In this document: positions 6,541 through 14,486 of the stretch, one piece after another
Position numbering within the stretch: the stretch's first letter is position 1
Layout of the letters: every line of letters begins with the position of its first letter
Source of the DNA: Robiginitomaculum sp.
GTDB taxonomy: Bacteria; Pseudomonadota; Alphaproteobacteria; Caulobacterales; Maricaulaceae
Assembly: GCA_027071965.1 (NCBI GenBank)
Contig: JALSYJ010000126.1
Span: 1-14,699, forward strand
Reading direction: 5' to 3'
Length of the DNA stretch: 14,699 bases
Notes under the pieces: model-generated
The model's database searches: none
What the model saw: the letters and a program-made list of their open reading frames with translations, nothing else
Told to the model about the DNA's origin: nothing
Made by a program: the position numbers and the translations under genes

Positions 6541-8955
6541 ATGACAAATGAAACGAATCAACAAGCGATTTCTGACGAGTACGGAGCCGACAGTATCAAG
6601 GTATTAAAAGGCCTTGATGCGGTGCGAAAGCGCCCCGGAATGTATATTGGCGACACCGACGATGGCTCGGGCCTACACCACATGGTTTACGAGGTGGTGG
6701 ACAATGCCATTGATGAAGCTCTGGCAGGACATTGTGATACGGTTGAGGTGATTTTACATGCTGATGGCTCAGCATCTGTTTCCGATAATGGCCGGGGAAT
6801 TCCAACTTCCATTCACGAAGAAGAAGGCGTATCCGCAGCTCAGGTCATTATGACCCAGCTTCATGCTGGCGGAAAATTTGACCAGAACTCCTACAAAATT
6901 TCCGGTGGCCTTCACGGCGTTGGGGTATCTGTGGTCAACGCCCTGTCATCAGAGTTGTTTTTGACCATTTGGCGTGACGGCAAAACCCATGAAATGAAAT
7001 TTGAACATGGCGAGCCCATTGGTGATCTGAAGATAACTGGCGAGGCGCCAGACAATAAAACCGGTACTTTGGTGCGGTTTTTGCCGTCCACGGAAACCTT
7101 CACCATGGTTGAGTTTGAGTATAAAACCCTGCAGCACCGCTTGCGGGAACTTGCGTTCTTAAATTCCGGGGTAAAAATCCGGCTGCGCGATGAGCGCGGC
7201 ACCGAAGTCATTGAAACTGAAATGATTTATGAGGGTGGTGTCAAGGAATTTGCCCGGCATCTTGATCGGACAAAATCTCCCCTGCTTGAAGAACCTATTG
7301 TAATCAGGGCCGAGCGCGATGGCATTGAGGTTGATGCTGCCCTGTGGTGGAATGACGGCTATCATGAGCGGGTTTTGTGTTTTACCAATAATATTCCACA
7401 ACGAGATGGCGGCACTCATCTGGCAGGATTTCGCGGCGCCCTGACCAGGGCAATCAACAATTATGCCAATGCCTCAGGAGCAACCAAGCGCGAGAAAGTC
7501 TCTTTGAGCGGCGATGATAGCCGCGAGGGATTGACTTGCGTATTGTCGGTTAAGGTTCCAGATCCCAAATTTTCTTCGCAAACCAAAGACAAGCTGGTTT
7601 CTTCGGAGGTTCGGCCGGTTGTTGAAAGCGTTATGGGCACAGGCCTGTCAGAATGGCTTGAGGAACACCCAAACGAAGGCAAGCTGATTATTCAAAAAAT
7701 TGTCGAAGCTGCTGCTGCCAGAGATGCCGCCAGAAAAGCCCGGGAGCTTACCAGACGCAAATCAGCTCTCGACATAGCCTCTTTGCCGGGGAAGCTGGCC
7801 GATTGTCAGGAGCGAGACCCGGCAAAATCTGAAATCTTCATTGTGGAGGGGGACAGCGCCGGCGGTTCGGCCAAGCAGGGGCGAAACCGAAAGAATCAGG
7901 CAATTTTACCCTTGCGCGGCAAAATTCTGAACGTGGAGCGGGCCCGGTTTGATAAAATGCTCTCCAGCACTGAAATTGGCACGCTGATCACTGCCTTTGG
8001 CACCGGCATTGGCCGTGACAGTTTCGACATTGAGAAACAGCGCTATCACAAGGTCATTATCATGACCGATGCTGATGTGGATGGGGCCCATATCCGAACC
8101 CTGTTACTTACATTTTTCTATCGTCAAATGCCTGAGCTGATTGAAAAGGGCTATTTATATATTGCGCAACCACCGCTTTATAAGGCAAGCAAGGGAAAAA
8201 CCGCGATCTATCTTAAAGATCAGGATGAGATGGATCAGTATTTGCAAAACGAGGGCATATCCGAAGCTGTACTGCAGCTTGGCTCAGGTGAGCAGATATC
8301 CGGGGCTGACCTAAAGAGAATCATCAGTGTTTCCGCAAATGCAACACAGTTAATTCGGCGACTACAAGCCAAAGCCAGTCCGCAGGTAATTGCACAAGCT
8401 GCCATTGCCGGGGCCTTGCAGGTAGATATTGACCCGGACAGGCTGGCTGATACCGCAAAGCGCCTCGACCGTCTGGCAGACGAAGCTGAGGACGGCTGGA
8501 CGGGAGAGGTCGGAGAAGAAAACTCTATGGTCTTCTGCCGCGAAGTGCGTGGAGTGCGAGAACAGGTTGTTCTGGACGAAGCCTTTAGAAATTCTGCCGA
8601 TGCGCGGCGTTTATCGGCACTAAGCCCGGATCTGCTGGAAACCTTTGCTGAGCCCGCGGTTTTTTCCCGCAAGGGCAGGGAAACCACAATTTACGGGCCT
8701 GTGCAGTTAATGGATACGGTTCTTGACGAAGGTTCAAGGGGGCTTTCCATACAGCGCTATAAGGGTTTGGGGGAAATGAACCCCGATCAGCTTTGGGAAA
8801 CCACCCTTGATCCTGATGCGCGCAGCCTGTTGCAGGTTCGTATTGAACATGCCGATGAGGCTGATGACCTGTTCACCAAACTAATGGGTGATGTAGTTGA
8901 GCCGCGCCGGGAATTTATTCAAAACAACGCCCTTGATGCCGAGGTCGATGTCTAG
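6541..8955 (+). CDS. gyrB: DNA gyrase subunit B
   Basis: ATPase and TOPRIM subunit of the A2B2 gyrase that introduces negative supercoils. It has 804 residues, the same as E. coli GyrB, so the proteobacterial TOPRIM insert is included. GHKL motifs are YEVVDNAIDEAL (50-61, with E51 and N55), SDNGRGIP (81-88) and GGLHGVGVSVVNALS (122-136). Transducer residues are in FSSQTKDKLVSSEVR (344-358). TOPRIM motifs are EGDSAGGSAKQGR (436-448) and DADVDGAH (510-517). The tail QRYKGLGEMNPDQLWETT is intact. The ATG at 6541 follows a TTAAGG-like ribosome site. The 62-base gap after recF holds a perfect TTGACA (6479-6484) but no convincing -10. No terminator is visible after the stop, where a transposase remnant begins about 20 bases later. 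Confidence 0.98.
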   Translation: MTNETNQQAISDEYGADSIKVLKGLDAVRKRPGMYIGDTDDGSGLHHMVYEVVDNAIDEALAGHCDTVEVILHADGSASVSDNGRGIPTSIHEEEGVSAAQVIMTQLHAGGKFDQNSYKISGGLHGVGVSVVNALSSELFLTIWRDGKTHEMKFEHGEPIGDLKITGEAPDNKTGTLVRFLPSTETFTMVEFEYKTLQHRLRELAFLNSGVKIRLRDERGTEVIETEMIYEGGVKEFARHLDRTKSPLLEEPIVIRAERDGIEVDAALWWNDGYHERVLCFTNNIPQRDGGTHLAGFRGALTRAINNYANASGATKREKVSLSGDDSREGLTCVLSVKVPDPKFSSQTKDKLVSSEVRPVVESVMGTGLSEWLEEHPNEGKLIIQKIVEAAAARDAARKARELTRRKSALDIASLPGKLADCQERDPAKSEIFIVEGDSAGGSAKQGRNRKNQAILPLRGKILNVERARFDKMLSSTEIGTLITAFGTGIGRDSFDIEKQRYHKVIIMTDADVDGAHIRTLLLTFFYRQMPELIEKGYLYIAQPPLYKASKGKTAIYLKDQDEMDQYLQNEGISEAVLQLGSGEQISGADLKRIISVSANATQLIRRLQAKASPQVIAQAAIAGALQVDIDPDRLADTAKRLDRLADEAEDGWTGEVGEENSMVFCREVRGVREQVVLDEAFRNSADARRLSALSPDLLETFAEPAVFSRKGRETTIYGPVQLMDTVLDEGSRGLSIQRYKGLGEMNPDQLWETTLDPDARSLLQVRIEHADEADDLFTKLMGDVVEPRREFIQNNALDAEVDV

Positions 8956-8974
8956 GCTCAGGACCTATTAAATC

Positions 8975-9340
8975 GAGGGATTCCCATTTGTTGTAATTTG
9001 TGATTCATCATGGCAAAGGAGATTTGTCATGAGTGATTTGTTTTGGCTTTCAGAAGCGCAATTAGCCATTATCAAGCCCTGCTTTCCTCTGGCCCATGGT
9101 GCCGCGTGTGGATGATCGTCGGGTGGTTTCAGGCATTATCTTTGTGATCAGAAACGGGCTTCGCTGGCGTGATGCGCCAGCAGAGTACGGCCCCCACAAG
9201 ACCCTGTACAACCGGTTTGTTCGATGGAGCCGGATGGGTGTTTTTGACAAAATATTCAGTCGGTTAACCGCAGAAGCGGGCGCACCGGAAATGTTGATGA
9301 TTGATGCTACTCACCTCAAAGCCCACCGAACAGCAGCCAG
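8975..9340 (+). mobile_element. IS5-family (IS427-like) insertion sequence remnant
   Basis: The left part of an IS5-type element lies in the convergent gap between gyrB and sdhB. GAGGGATTCCC (8975-8985) looks like its left end, and the transposase start follows at 9029. Recognisable transposase sequence stops after AHRTAAS, near 9340, 26 bases from the sdhB stop codon. The right half, the right terminal repeat and any target duplication are missing. The exact ends are estimated from family resemblance, not from a matched inverted-repeat pair. Confidence 0.75.
9029..9340 (+). pseudogene. IS5-family transposase, frameshifted and 3'-truncated
   Basis: The first segment starts ATG 9029 (AAAGGAG just upstream) and reads MSDLFWLSEAQLAII, then KPCFPLAHG. 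It then leaves frame and meets TGA soon after. The next segment, in another frame from about 9096, reads VPRVDDRRVVSGIIFVIRNG, then LRWRDAPAEYGPHKTLYNRF and onward to MIDATHLKAHRTAAS. The family sequence at the junction is HGVPRV, so the defect is best explained by loss of two bases (one GT) in GGTGTGCCG, giving GGTGCCG at about 9095-9101. The first acidic residue of the DDE triad (in MIDATHLKAH) is present; the other two are lost with the truncation. It cannot encode an active transposase. Confidence 0.88.
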
Positions 9341-9365
9341 CCATCAACACAGCGCTCTGATGGTT

Positions 9366-10160
9366 CTAAACCAGACGCTCCAGCAGCATTTTCTTGATCT
9401 CTCCAATTGCCTTGGCCGGATTTAGACCCTTGGGGCAAACCTGTGTGCAATTCATAATTGTGTGGCAGCGATAAAGACGAAAAGGGTCTTCGAGCGCGTC
9501 CAAACGCTCGCCTGTTGCTTCATCACGGCTATCTATTAGCCAGCGATAGGCCTGTAACAAGGCTGCCGGGCCCAGATATTTGTCACCATTCCACCAATAG
9601 CTTGGACAGGCAGTAGAACAGGATGCACACATTATGCACTCATAAAGCCCGTCCAGCCTGTCCCGGTCTTCTGGCGCCTGACGCCATTCTTTTTGCGGCT
9701 CCGGAGTAGTGGTGCGTAAATATGGCTCCATTGCTGCATGCTGGGCATAAAAATCGCTCAAATCCGGCACCAGATCCTTAACCACAGACAAATGCGGCAG
9801 CGGTGAAATAGAAATAACACGGCCTTTGCCCTTTAATTCATCAAGTCCCTTGGTACAGGCAATAGAGTTGCGTCCATCAATATTCATGGCACAGGAGCCG
9901 CAAATCCCCTCGCGGCACGAACGACGAAATGACAGGGTGGGGTCAATTTCGTCCTTAATATAAATCAGCACATGCAAGGTCATTGGCCCGCATTTGGATG
10001 TATCAACATCATAAAGATCCCACCGGGGGTTATCTCCTGTATCCGGATCGTAGCGATAAATCCTGAAAGTGGTTATACTGGCAGGATCAGAGCCATCCGG
10101 AGCCGGCCAGTGTTTGCCCTTGGTGATTTTTGAGTTTTTTGGCAGAGTTAGCTGCGCCAT
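9366..10160 (-). CDS. sdhB: Succinate dehydrogenase iron-sulfur subunit
   Basis: Electron-transfer subunit of complex II, passing electrons from the flavin in SdhA to ubiquinone through three iron-sulfur clusters. It has 264 residues. The [2Fe-2S] ligands are C82, C87, C90 and C102 in SCREGICGSC and the downstream SIAC. The second-domain cysteines for the [4Fe-4S] and [3Fe-4S] clusters lie in CIMCASCSTACP (C175, C178, C181, C185) and in CHTIMNCTQVCP (C232, C238, C242). The ubiquinone-site region PSYWWNG (186-192) is conserved. The start is ATG 10160, with AAGGTG about 10 bases upstream. It is the last gene of the operon, 42 bases after the DUF4197 gene. No terminator is visible; the transposase remnant lies just downstream. 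Confidence 0.97.
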   Translation of the reverse strand: MAQLTLPKNSKITKGKHWPAPDGSDPASITTFRIYRYDPDTGDNPRWDLYDVDTSKCGPMTLHVLIYIKDEIDPTLSFRRSCREGICGSCAMNIDGRNSIACTKGLDELKGKGRVISISPLPHLSVVKDLVPDLSDFYAQHAAMEPYLRTTTPEPQKEWRQAPEDRDRLDGLYECIMCASCSTACPSYWWNGDKYLGPAALLQAYRWLIDSRDEATGERLDALEDPFRLYRCHTIMNCTQVCPKGLNPAKAIGEIKKMLLERLV

Positions 10161-10202
10161 ATCACTTACACACCTTTTTCAATGGTTTTTGCAGATTATA
10201 CA

Positions 10203-10925
10203 TTATCCAAACACCCGTCGTAAAATTTCTGAAGTGCGTTTGGCCGGATTTTCACGAATTGCCGCTTCTTCTTTACCGATATAGGTAAACACCCCTTTTA
10301 AGCCGTATTTTACACCATGGGAGACCAGGTCGTTTTTGGCGTTTTGGGTTAGATTCGGGGCAAATGGAACAGATTGCAGCCTATTGGTTACAGCATCCAG
10401 CGCCTGAAACGCCCCGGTTCCGGCAAGCGCCGTTTTCATAACCGGGGTAAACAACCGGCTCAATTCAGGTGTGGTTTTTTCTTGCAAGTACAAAGTTGCA
10501 GCCGTTTCCGGGCCGCGCACAATAGCAATGGCATCTGAAATGCTAAGGTCTGCCACCGCGTCCATAAATATGGCTTTGGCGTTTGGGGCGGCCTTTTCTG
10601 CACCATGATTAAGTTTGGCCTGCAAATCATCAAGCATGGCGCTGGCGCCTATTGAAGCCATGATTTTTTGCACCTCCCTCAATCTTTGCGGCAAGGAAAT
10701 TCGTATCAGATCATTGTTCAAAAACCCTCCGGAACGCCCGACAATGCCAAGCGCGGACAAGACCCCGTTGGACAAAGCGGCGCGAATTCCTTCTGCCGCT
10801 TCGCCCTGGGTTAGAGAGCTGCCACCCATGGCCATAACCGCATCAAGAATTTCCGGATCAAAAGTTTCACATGCCGCCAGAGGTGCCCCAAGAAGCAGCG
10901 CAAGGGCAGAGCGTCGAGTAGCCAT
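10203..10925 (-). CDS. DUF4197-family lipoprotein of unknown function, inside the sdh operon
   Basis: The protein has 240 residues from ATG 10925, beginning MATRRSALALLLGAPLAAC. This is a lipoprotein signal: a short basic start, a hydrophobic run and lipobox L16-A17-A18-C19. Residue +2 is Glu, not Asp, so outer-membrane sorting is likely. The body matches the DUF4197 pattern: GEAAEGIRAALSNGV, then a RSGGFLNNDLIRISLPQRL segment, then SISDAIAIVRGPETAAT and a helical C-terminal part. A longer start at 10967 would put the signal peptide internally and overlap sdhA by 41 bases. The chosen ATG has AAGGG upstream and is one base after the sdhA stop (TGATATG), so it is tightly coupled to sdhA. Its role is not known; a link to complex II is inferred only from position. 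Confidence 0.85.
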   Translation of the reverse strand: MATRRSALALLLGAPLAACETFDPEILDAVMAMGGSSLTQGEAAEGIRAALSNGVLSALGIVGRSGGFLNNDLIRISLPQRLREVQKIMASIGASAMLDDLQAKLNHGAEKAAPNAKAIFMDAVADLSISDAIAIVRGPETAATLYLQEKTTPELSRLFTPVMKTALAGTGAFQALDAVTNRLQSVPFAPNLTQNAKNDLVSHGVKYGLKGVFTYIGKEEAAIRENPAKRTSEILRRVFG

Positions 10926-10926
10926 A

Positions 10927-12708
10927 TCAATACACCCTTGCTTTGGGTTTAATATATTCGACCTCATCGGTCATGGTATAGGTATGCACTGGGCGTGTCC
11001 CCAGCTTGACCTTTTTTTCATCAAACCAGGCCAAGGAGTGTTTCATCCATTTATCGTCATCACGATCCGGGAAATCTTCTCTGGCGTGCGCGCCTCTGCT
11101 TTCCTCCCGATTGGCAGCCCCGTAAATGGTGGTCATGGCATTGCCCATTAAATTGTCCAGCTCCAATGTTTCCATCAAATCGCTATTCCAAACCATTGAG
11201 CGATCAGATACTTTCAAATCAGATCTGGCATCGCTGATTTTGCTTAAAGCCCCACACCCTTCATTTAGAACCTCGCCTGTGCGGAACACTGCGCAATGAT
11301 CCTGCATGGCCCGTTGCATGGAAAGCCTAAGCTCAGCCGTTGCTGTGCTGCCATTTGCGTGGCGCAGGCGATCCAGCCGATCCAGATGAGCATCGGTTGA
11401 GGGCAGATCCCTGCTGGTTGCGCCCGGTTTAAGCGTCTCGCCGCACCGCAAACCAGCGGCCCGCCCAAATACCACCAGATCAATCAATGAATTTGACCCC
11501 AGCCGGTTGGCTCCATGTACCGAAACACACGCAGCTTCACCCACCGCCATCAACCCCGGAACCACGGCATCAGGGTCTTTGCCTTTTTTGGTTACAACCT
11601 CGCCATGAAAATTGGTTGGAATTCCACCCATATTATAATGGCAGGTAGGCAATACTGGAATTGGCTGCTTGGTTACATCAACACCAGCAAAAATTTTGGA
11701 GCTTTCAGCAATGCCCGGCAGACGCTTATGGATCATTTCAGGATCAAGATGATCAAGATGTAAATATATGTGATCGCCACGATCACCGACACCTCTGCCT
11801 TCACGAATTTCCAGCGTCATCGCCCGTGATACTACGTCTCTGGAGGCCAAATCCTTGGCGGACGGCGCATAACGCTCCATAAATCGCTCACCCTCGGAAT
11901 TAACCAGATAGCCGCCCTCGCCGCGTACACCTTCGGTAATTAACATTCCAGCGCCATAAATTCCGGTAGGATGAAATTGCACAAATTCCATATCCTGCAT
12001 TGGCAAGCCAGCGCGCAACACCATGCCGCCGCCATCGCCGGTACAGGTATGGGCAGAAGTACAGGAAAAATACGCCCGGCCATAACCACCCGTGGCCAGA
12101 ATTACTTTTTGAGCACTAAACCGATGCAGGGTGCCATCATCCAATTGCCAAGCCGTGACCCCGCGACATGCCCCTTCATCATCCATTATCAAATCAAGAG
12201 CAAACACTTCGATAAAAAAGTCCACATCATGCCGCAAGGATTGACCATATAAAGTATGAAGCATGGCATGACCCGTGCGATCAGCCGCAGCACAGGTGCG
12301 CTGGGCCGCCGGGCCCTCGCCGAACTTTGTGGTCATGCCGCCAAATGGCCGTTGATATATCTTCCCGTCCTCGGTACGGGAAAACGGCAGGCCCCAATGC
12401 TCCATTTCATACACTGCATCTGGAGCATGGCGGCACAAATATTCGATACTGTCCTGATCCCCCAGCCAATCGGAACCCTTGACTGTATCATACATGTGCC
12501 AGCGCCAATTATCCTCGCCCATATTGCCAAGCGAAGCAGCCACCCCACCTTGAGCAGCTACTGTATGTGACCGCGTCGGAAACACCTTGGAAATGCAGGC
12601 GGTTTTTAATCCGGCCTGCGCAGCCCCCAAAGCAGCGCGAAGACCGGCTCCGCCAGCGCCCACAACAACAACATCATACTTGTGATCGACCCAGGAATAG
12701 GAACTCAT
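10927..12708 (-). CDS. sdhA: Succinate dehydrogenase flavoprotein subunit
   Basis: Catalytic subunit of complex II, oxidising succinate to fumarate with covalently bound FAD. It has 593 residues, typical. The Rossmann motif is VVVGAGGAGLRAALGAAQAG (14-33). FPTRSHTVAAQGG (43-55) contains H48, the FAD attachment site. The substrate region includes HPTGIYGAGMLITEGVRGEG and the ASRDVVSRAM segment with the catalytic arginine. HGANRLGSNSLIDLVVFGRAAG is the late FAD-binding motif. The ATG at 12708 follows AAGGG, which overlaps the end of sdhD; the two genes are 8 bases apart. The TGA stop at 10929-10927 is one base before the next ATG. Confidence 0.98.
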   Translation of the reverse strand: MSSYSWVDHKYDVVVVGAGGAGLRAALGAAQAGLKTACISKVFPTRSHTVAAQGGVAASLGNMGEDNWRWHMYDTVKGSDWLGDQDSIEYLCRHAPDAVYEMEHWGLPFSRTEDGKIYQRPFGGMTTKFGEGPAAQRTCAAADRTGHAMLHTLYGQSLRHDVDFFIEVFALDLIMDDEGACRGVTAWQLDDGTLHRFSAQKVILATGGYGRAYFSCTSAHTCTGDGGGMVLRAGLPMQDMEFVQFHPTGIYGAGMLITEGVRGEGGYLVNSEGERFMERYAPSAKDLASRDVVSRAMTLEIREGRGVGDRGDHIYLHLDHLDPEMIHKRLPGIAESSKIFAGVDVTKQPIPVLPTCHYNMGGIPTNFHGEVVTKKGKDPDAVVPGLMAVGEAACVSVHGANRLGSNSLIDLVVFGRAAGLRCGETLKPGATSRDLPSTDAHLDRLDRLRHANGSTATAELRLSMQRAMQDHCAVFRTGEVLNEGCGALSKISDARSDLKVSDRSMVWNSDLMETLELDNLMGNAMTTIYGAANREESRGAHAREDFPDRDDDKWMKHSLAWFDEKKVKLGTRPVHTYTMTDEVEYIKPKARVY

Positions 12709-12716
12709 TTACGGGA

Positions 12717-13097
12717 TCACCCTTCAATAAAAATTTTCAAAATTGACAGAATACCGACCAGCCAGAAAGCCAGACAACCAAAAAAATTTATAAGTAACAG
12801 GGCCGGGCGCACCCAGCCGCCAAAATAATCCTCGACCACCACCTGCACACCCAACTTCAGGTGCCAGAACATGGCGCTTAGCAAAACCAGCAGCGTGCTA
12901 GTGCCAAGCAGGGATCCGGCCCATATCCGCACCGATTCATAACCGGAAGAAAATGCTGCTAAGAACTGAAACAATACAAAAGGAACCAGCATCAACAACA
13001 CCAAGGCTGTTACTCTTTGCGCCAGAAAATGCTGGCTGCCGTGTCCTGCGGAACCAAGACCGGTAATTTTAGCGCGCGGGGTTTGTAAACGAGCCAT
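12717..13097 (-). CDS. sdhD: Succinate dehydrogenase membrane anchor subunit
   Basis: Hydrophobic anchor that, with SdhC, binds heme b and forms the ubiquinone site in the inner membrane. From ATG 13097 it has 126 residues, starting MARLQTPRAKITGLGSAGHG, the usual alphaproteobacterial opening. Three membrane segments lie at about 31-50, 58-80 and 98-122. H79 (in FWHLKLGVQVVVEDY) is the likely heme ligand. D90 and Y91 are spaced from it exactly as D82 and Y83 are from H71 in E. coli SdhD. An upstream ATG at 13112, directly after the sdhC stop, would add five residues (MEKKP). GGAG at 13110-13107 inside that extension is the better ribosome site for 13097, so the shorter form is preferred. Confidence 0.92.
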   Translation of the reverse strand: MARLQTPRAKITGLGSAGHGSQHFLAQRVTALVLLMLVPFVLFQFLAAFSSGYESVRIWAGSLLGTSTLLVLLSAMFWHLKLGVQVVVEDYFGGWVRPALLLINFFGCLAFWLVGILSILKIFIEG

Positions 13098-13106
13098 TGG
13101 CTTTTT

Positions 13107-13110
13107 CTCC
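13107..13110 (-). promoter_or_regulatory. Ribosome binding site deciding the sdhD start
   Basis: GGAG on the minus strand lies 9 bases before ATG 13097. It overlaps the alternative ATG 13112 codon region, favouring the downstream start. Confidence 0.5.
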
Positions 13111-13112
13111 AT

Positions 13113-13532
13113 TTAAGCCTTTTGTCCGGGGAAGGCCTCAAATACCCAATACCCGGCACTCCACAAAGCCAGTGTTAACACTAAGGATAAAATCATAACC
13201 AGCCAGGCGCTTTGGTTCGAGGTTTGTTTTTCATAGCCGTGGCCACTGTCCCAGACCAAATGCCTAACCCCGTTTAACAAATGAAAGAACAGCGCCAGTG
13301 TAAATCCAAACAATATCAACTTACCGGGAAAAGAGCCCAGCAGTCCCATCACCTGTTCATAGCGCTTTTCTCCTTGTGACAGAGCCCACAGCCACAACAC
13401 CAATATCAAGGACCCACCAGCCAAAACTATTCCGCTTAACCGGTGTAAAATTGAAGTCACCATGGTTATGTGCCACCGCCAAATTGTGGTAAATGGTGAC
13501 ATTGGCCTAGCATGGTTGGTTTTTACGCCCAT
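13113..13532 (-). CDS. sdhC: Succinate dehydrogenase cytochrome b556 subunit
   Basis: Membrane heme-binding subunit of complex II. From ATG 13532 it has 139 residues beginning MGVKTNHARPMSPFTTIWRW. SILHRLSG contains S27 and R31, which line the quinone pocket, and FHLLNGVRH contains H84, the heme ligand. These numbers equal those of E. coli SdhC, which supports this start. Three membrane segments lie at about 30-50, 68-90 and 108-131. An ATG at 13562 would add 10 residues but has no ribosome site, whereas 13532 is preceded by AAGGGG at 6 bases. It is the first gene of the operon; the TAA stop directly abuts an ATG in the sdhD leader. Confidence 0.94.
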   Translation of the reverse strand: MGVKTNHARPMSPFTTIWRWHITMVTSILHRLSGIVLAGGSLILVLWLWALSQGEKRYEQVMGLLGSFPGKLILFGFTLALFFHLLNGVRHLVWDSGHGYEKQTSNQSAWLVMILSLVLTLALWSAGYWVFEAFPGQKA

Positions 13533-13538
13533 ATCCTG

Positions 13539-13544
13539 CCCCTT
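13539..13544 (-). promoter_or_regulatory. Ribosome binding site deciding the sdhC start
   Basis: AAGGGG on the minus strand lies 6 bases before ATG 13532. It falls inside the alternative longer reading from 13562 and makes that reading unlikely. Confidence 0.7.
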
Positions 13545-13580
13545 AAAATGATTTGCACTCATGCAAACAAAGCAGCGGCA

Positions 13581-13608
13581 AACCTACGCCTCTTGCCTTT
13601 TAAGTCAA
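13581..13608 (-). promoter_or_regulatory. Possible promoter of the sdhCDA-DUF4197-sdhB operon
   Basis: On the minus strand TTGACT (13608-13603) is followed after 16 bases by TAGGTT (13586-13581). Initiation near 13574 would give a leader of about 42 bases to ATG 13532. The -10 is weak, but the same pair of elements and spacing occurs upstream of dnaA. Confidence 0.35.
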
Positions 13609-13895
13609 CGCGCAACCGCGCGAAAACCCTCAACTATAGTCCTTAAAACCCCGGTTTCTGGTTTCTGTTCTTCAGACGCTTTCTTTTTGGCAAATTTTGT
13701 GTTATGGTCTTCCCAGAACTTGCGGAACCTGTACGAGCACTAAGTGAGTAGTTTATTTTGATAATTTTGAATTTTAACGGATTGCGTTCCGCATTGTAAA
13801 ACCAAAACCCCCAATATTTCACCTGGTCTCGTTAGGGTCTGCGCATATTCGTGCCTTTTCCTGCGAAAACAGACAGAAAAACAAAAGAGAGCAAA

Positions 13896-14417
13896 ATGGC
13901 AAAAAAAGCATCTGCAAAAAAATTTAAGCCCAAGGATTTTATTGTCTATCCGGCCCACGGTGTTGGACAGGTTACCGGTATTGAGGTTGAAAACATAGCC
14001 GGTATGGATCTTGAGGTTTATGTAGTAGACTTTCCACAGGATAAAATGACATTACGGGTACCAACAGCCCGGGCCAGCACCACCGGCATGCGGGCCCTAG
14101 CCTCACAGGTGGTTCTTGAGGATGCAATTGAAACACTAAAGGGTAAGCCAAAGGTCAAGCGCACCATGTGGAGCCGCCGCGCTCAGGAATATGAAGCAAA
14201 AATCAATTCAGGAGACCTGATCTGGATTGCCGAAGTGGTGCGCGACCTTCATCGCAATGACGACCAGCCGGAGCAATCCTACTCCGAGCGCCAGCTATAC
14301 GAAAGCGCTATCGACAGAATGGCGCGAGAGGTGGCGGCGGTTAAAAAAATTGAATGTGAAGCTGCCTTTGATACCCTTACCCAGACGCTGGTAAGCAAAT
14401 CAGCGGCTGCAGCCTGA
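13896..14417 (+). CDS. carD: CarD-family transcriptional regulator
   Basis: CarD-type proteins bind the RNA polymerase beta subunit and stabilise the open promoter complex; in several bacteria they act at rRNA promoters. The protein has 173 residues from ATG 13896, starting MAKKASAKKFKPKDFIVYPA. The N-terminal Tudor-like RNAP-interaction domain spans about 10-65 and contains YPAHGVGQVTGIE. The C-terminal helical domain contains MWSRRAQEYEAKINSGD (91-107) with W92, equivalent to the Trp that wedges the upstream edge of the bubble in mycobacterial CarD. A GTG at 13851 would add 15 residues unlike the family start; GAGAG before 13896 supports the shorter form. It is a single-gene unit, divergent from sdhC, followed by strong hairpins. 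Confidence 0.93.
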   Translation: MAKKASAKKFKPKDFIVYPAHGVGQVTGIEVENIAGMDLEVYVVDFPQDKMTLRVPTARASTTGMRALASQVVLEDAIETLKGKPKVKRTMWSRRAQEYEAKINSGDLIWIAEVVRDLHRNDDQPEQSYSERQLYESAIDRMAREVAAVKKIECEAAFDTLTQTLVSKSAAAA

Positions 14418-14430
14418 TGTCTGGTTGACC

Positions 14431-14472
14431 GGGCGGTTGTCAAAATTGCGACAACCGCCCTGTCGCATTTTT
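14431..14472 (+). terminator. Hairpin terminator region after carD
   Basis: An 11-bp perfect stem, GGGCGGTTGTC (14431-14441) with GACAACCGCCC (14450-14460), has an 8-base loop. The T run (14468-14472) starts 8 bases later. A second, alternative 6-bp stem, TGCGAC (14447-14452) with GTCGCA (14462-14467), is followed directly by TTTTT and shares bases with the first. Either form would end carD transcription; which one acts cannot be read. Confidence 0.7.
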
Positions 14473-14486
14473 GAACCGCAAAACCC

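Larger units (their letters stand above)
13533..13895. other. sdhC-carD divergent intergenic region, 363 bases without a gene
   Basis: This holds the outward promoters of the sdh operon (minus) and carD (plus). A candidate sdh promoter is visible. For carD I see no convincing -35/-10 pair, although the stretch 13750-13800 is AT-rich. No RNA gene or convincing small coding sequence was found. Confidence 0.6.

Noticed and set aside
9341..9363. CCATCA/TGATGG inverted repeat next to the sdhB stop as a terminator
   Set aside because: The stem is only 6 bp with an 11-base loop, and neither strand has a following T tract.
10926..10967. Longer start for the DUF4197 gene overlapping sdhA
   Set aside because: It would bury the lipoprotein signal peptide 14 residues inside the protein; the downstream ATG has its own ribosome site.
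13704..13751. Small 15-residue open frame (MVFPELAEPVRALSE) upstream of carD
   Set aside because: There is no ribosome site, no recognisable leader-peptide signature, and it is short enough to be chance.
13721..13793. Inverted repeat TGCGGAAC / GTTCCGCA in the sdhC-carD gap
   Set aside because: Eight-base arms 57 bases apart are expected about once by chance in a region of this size.
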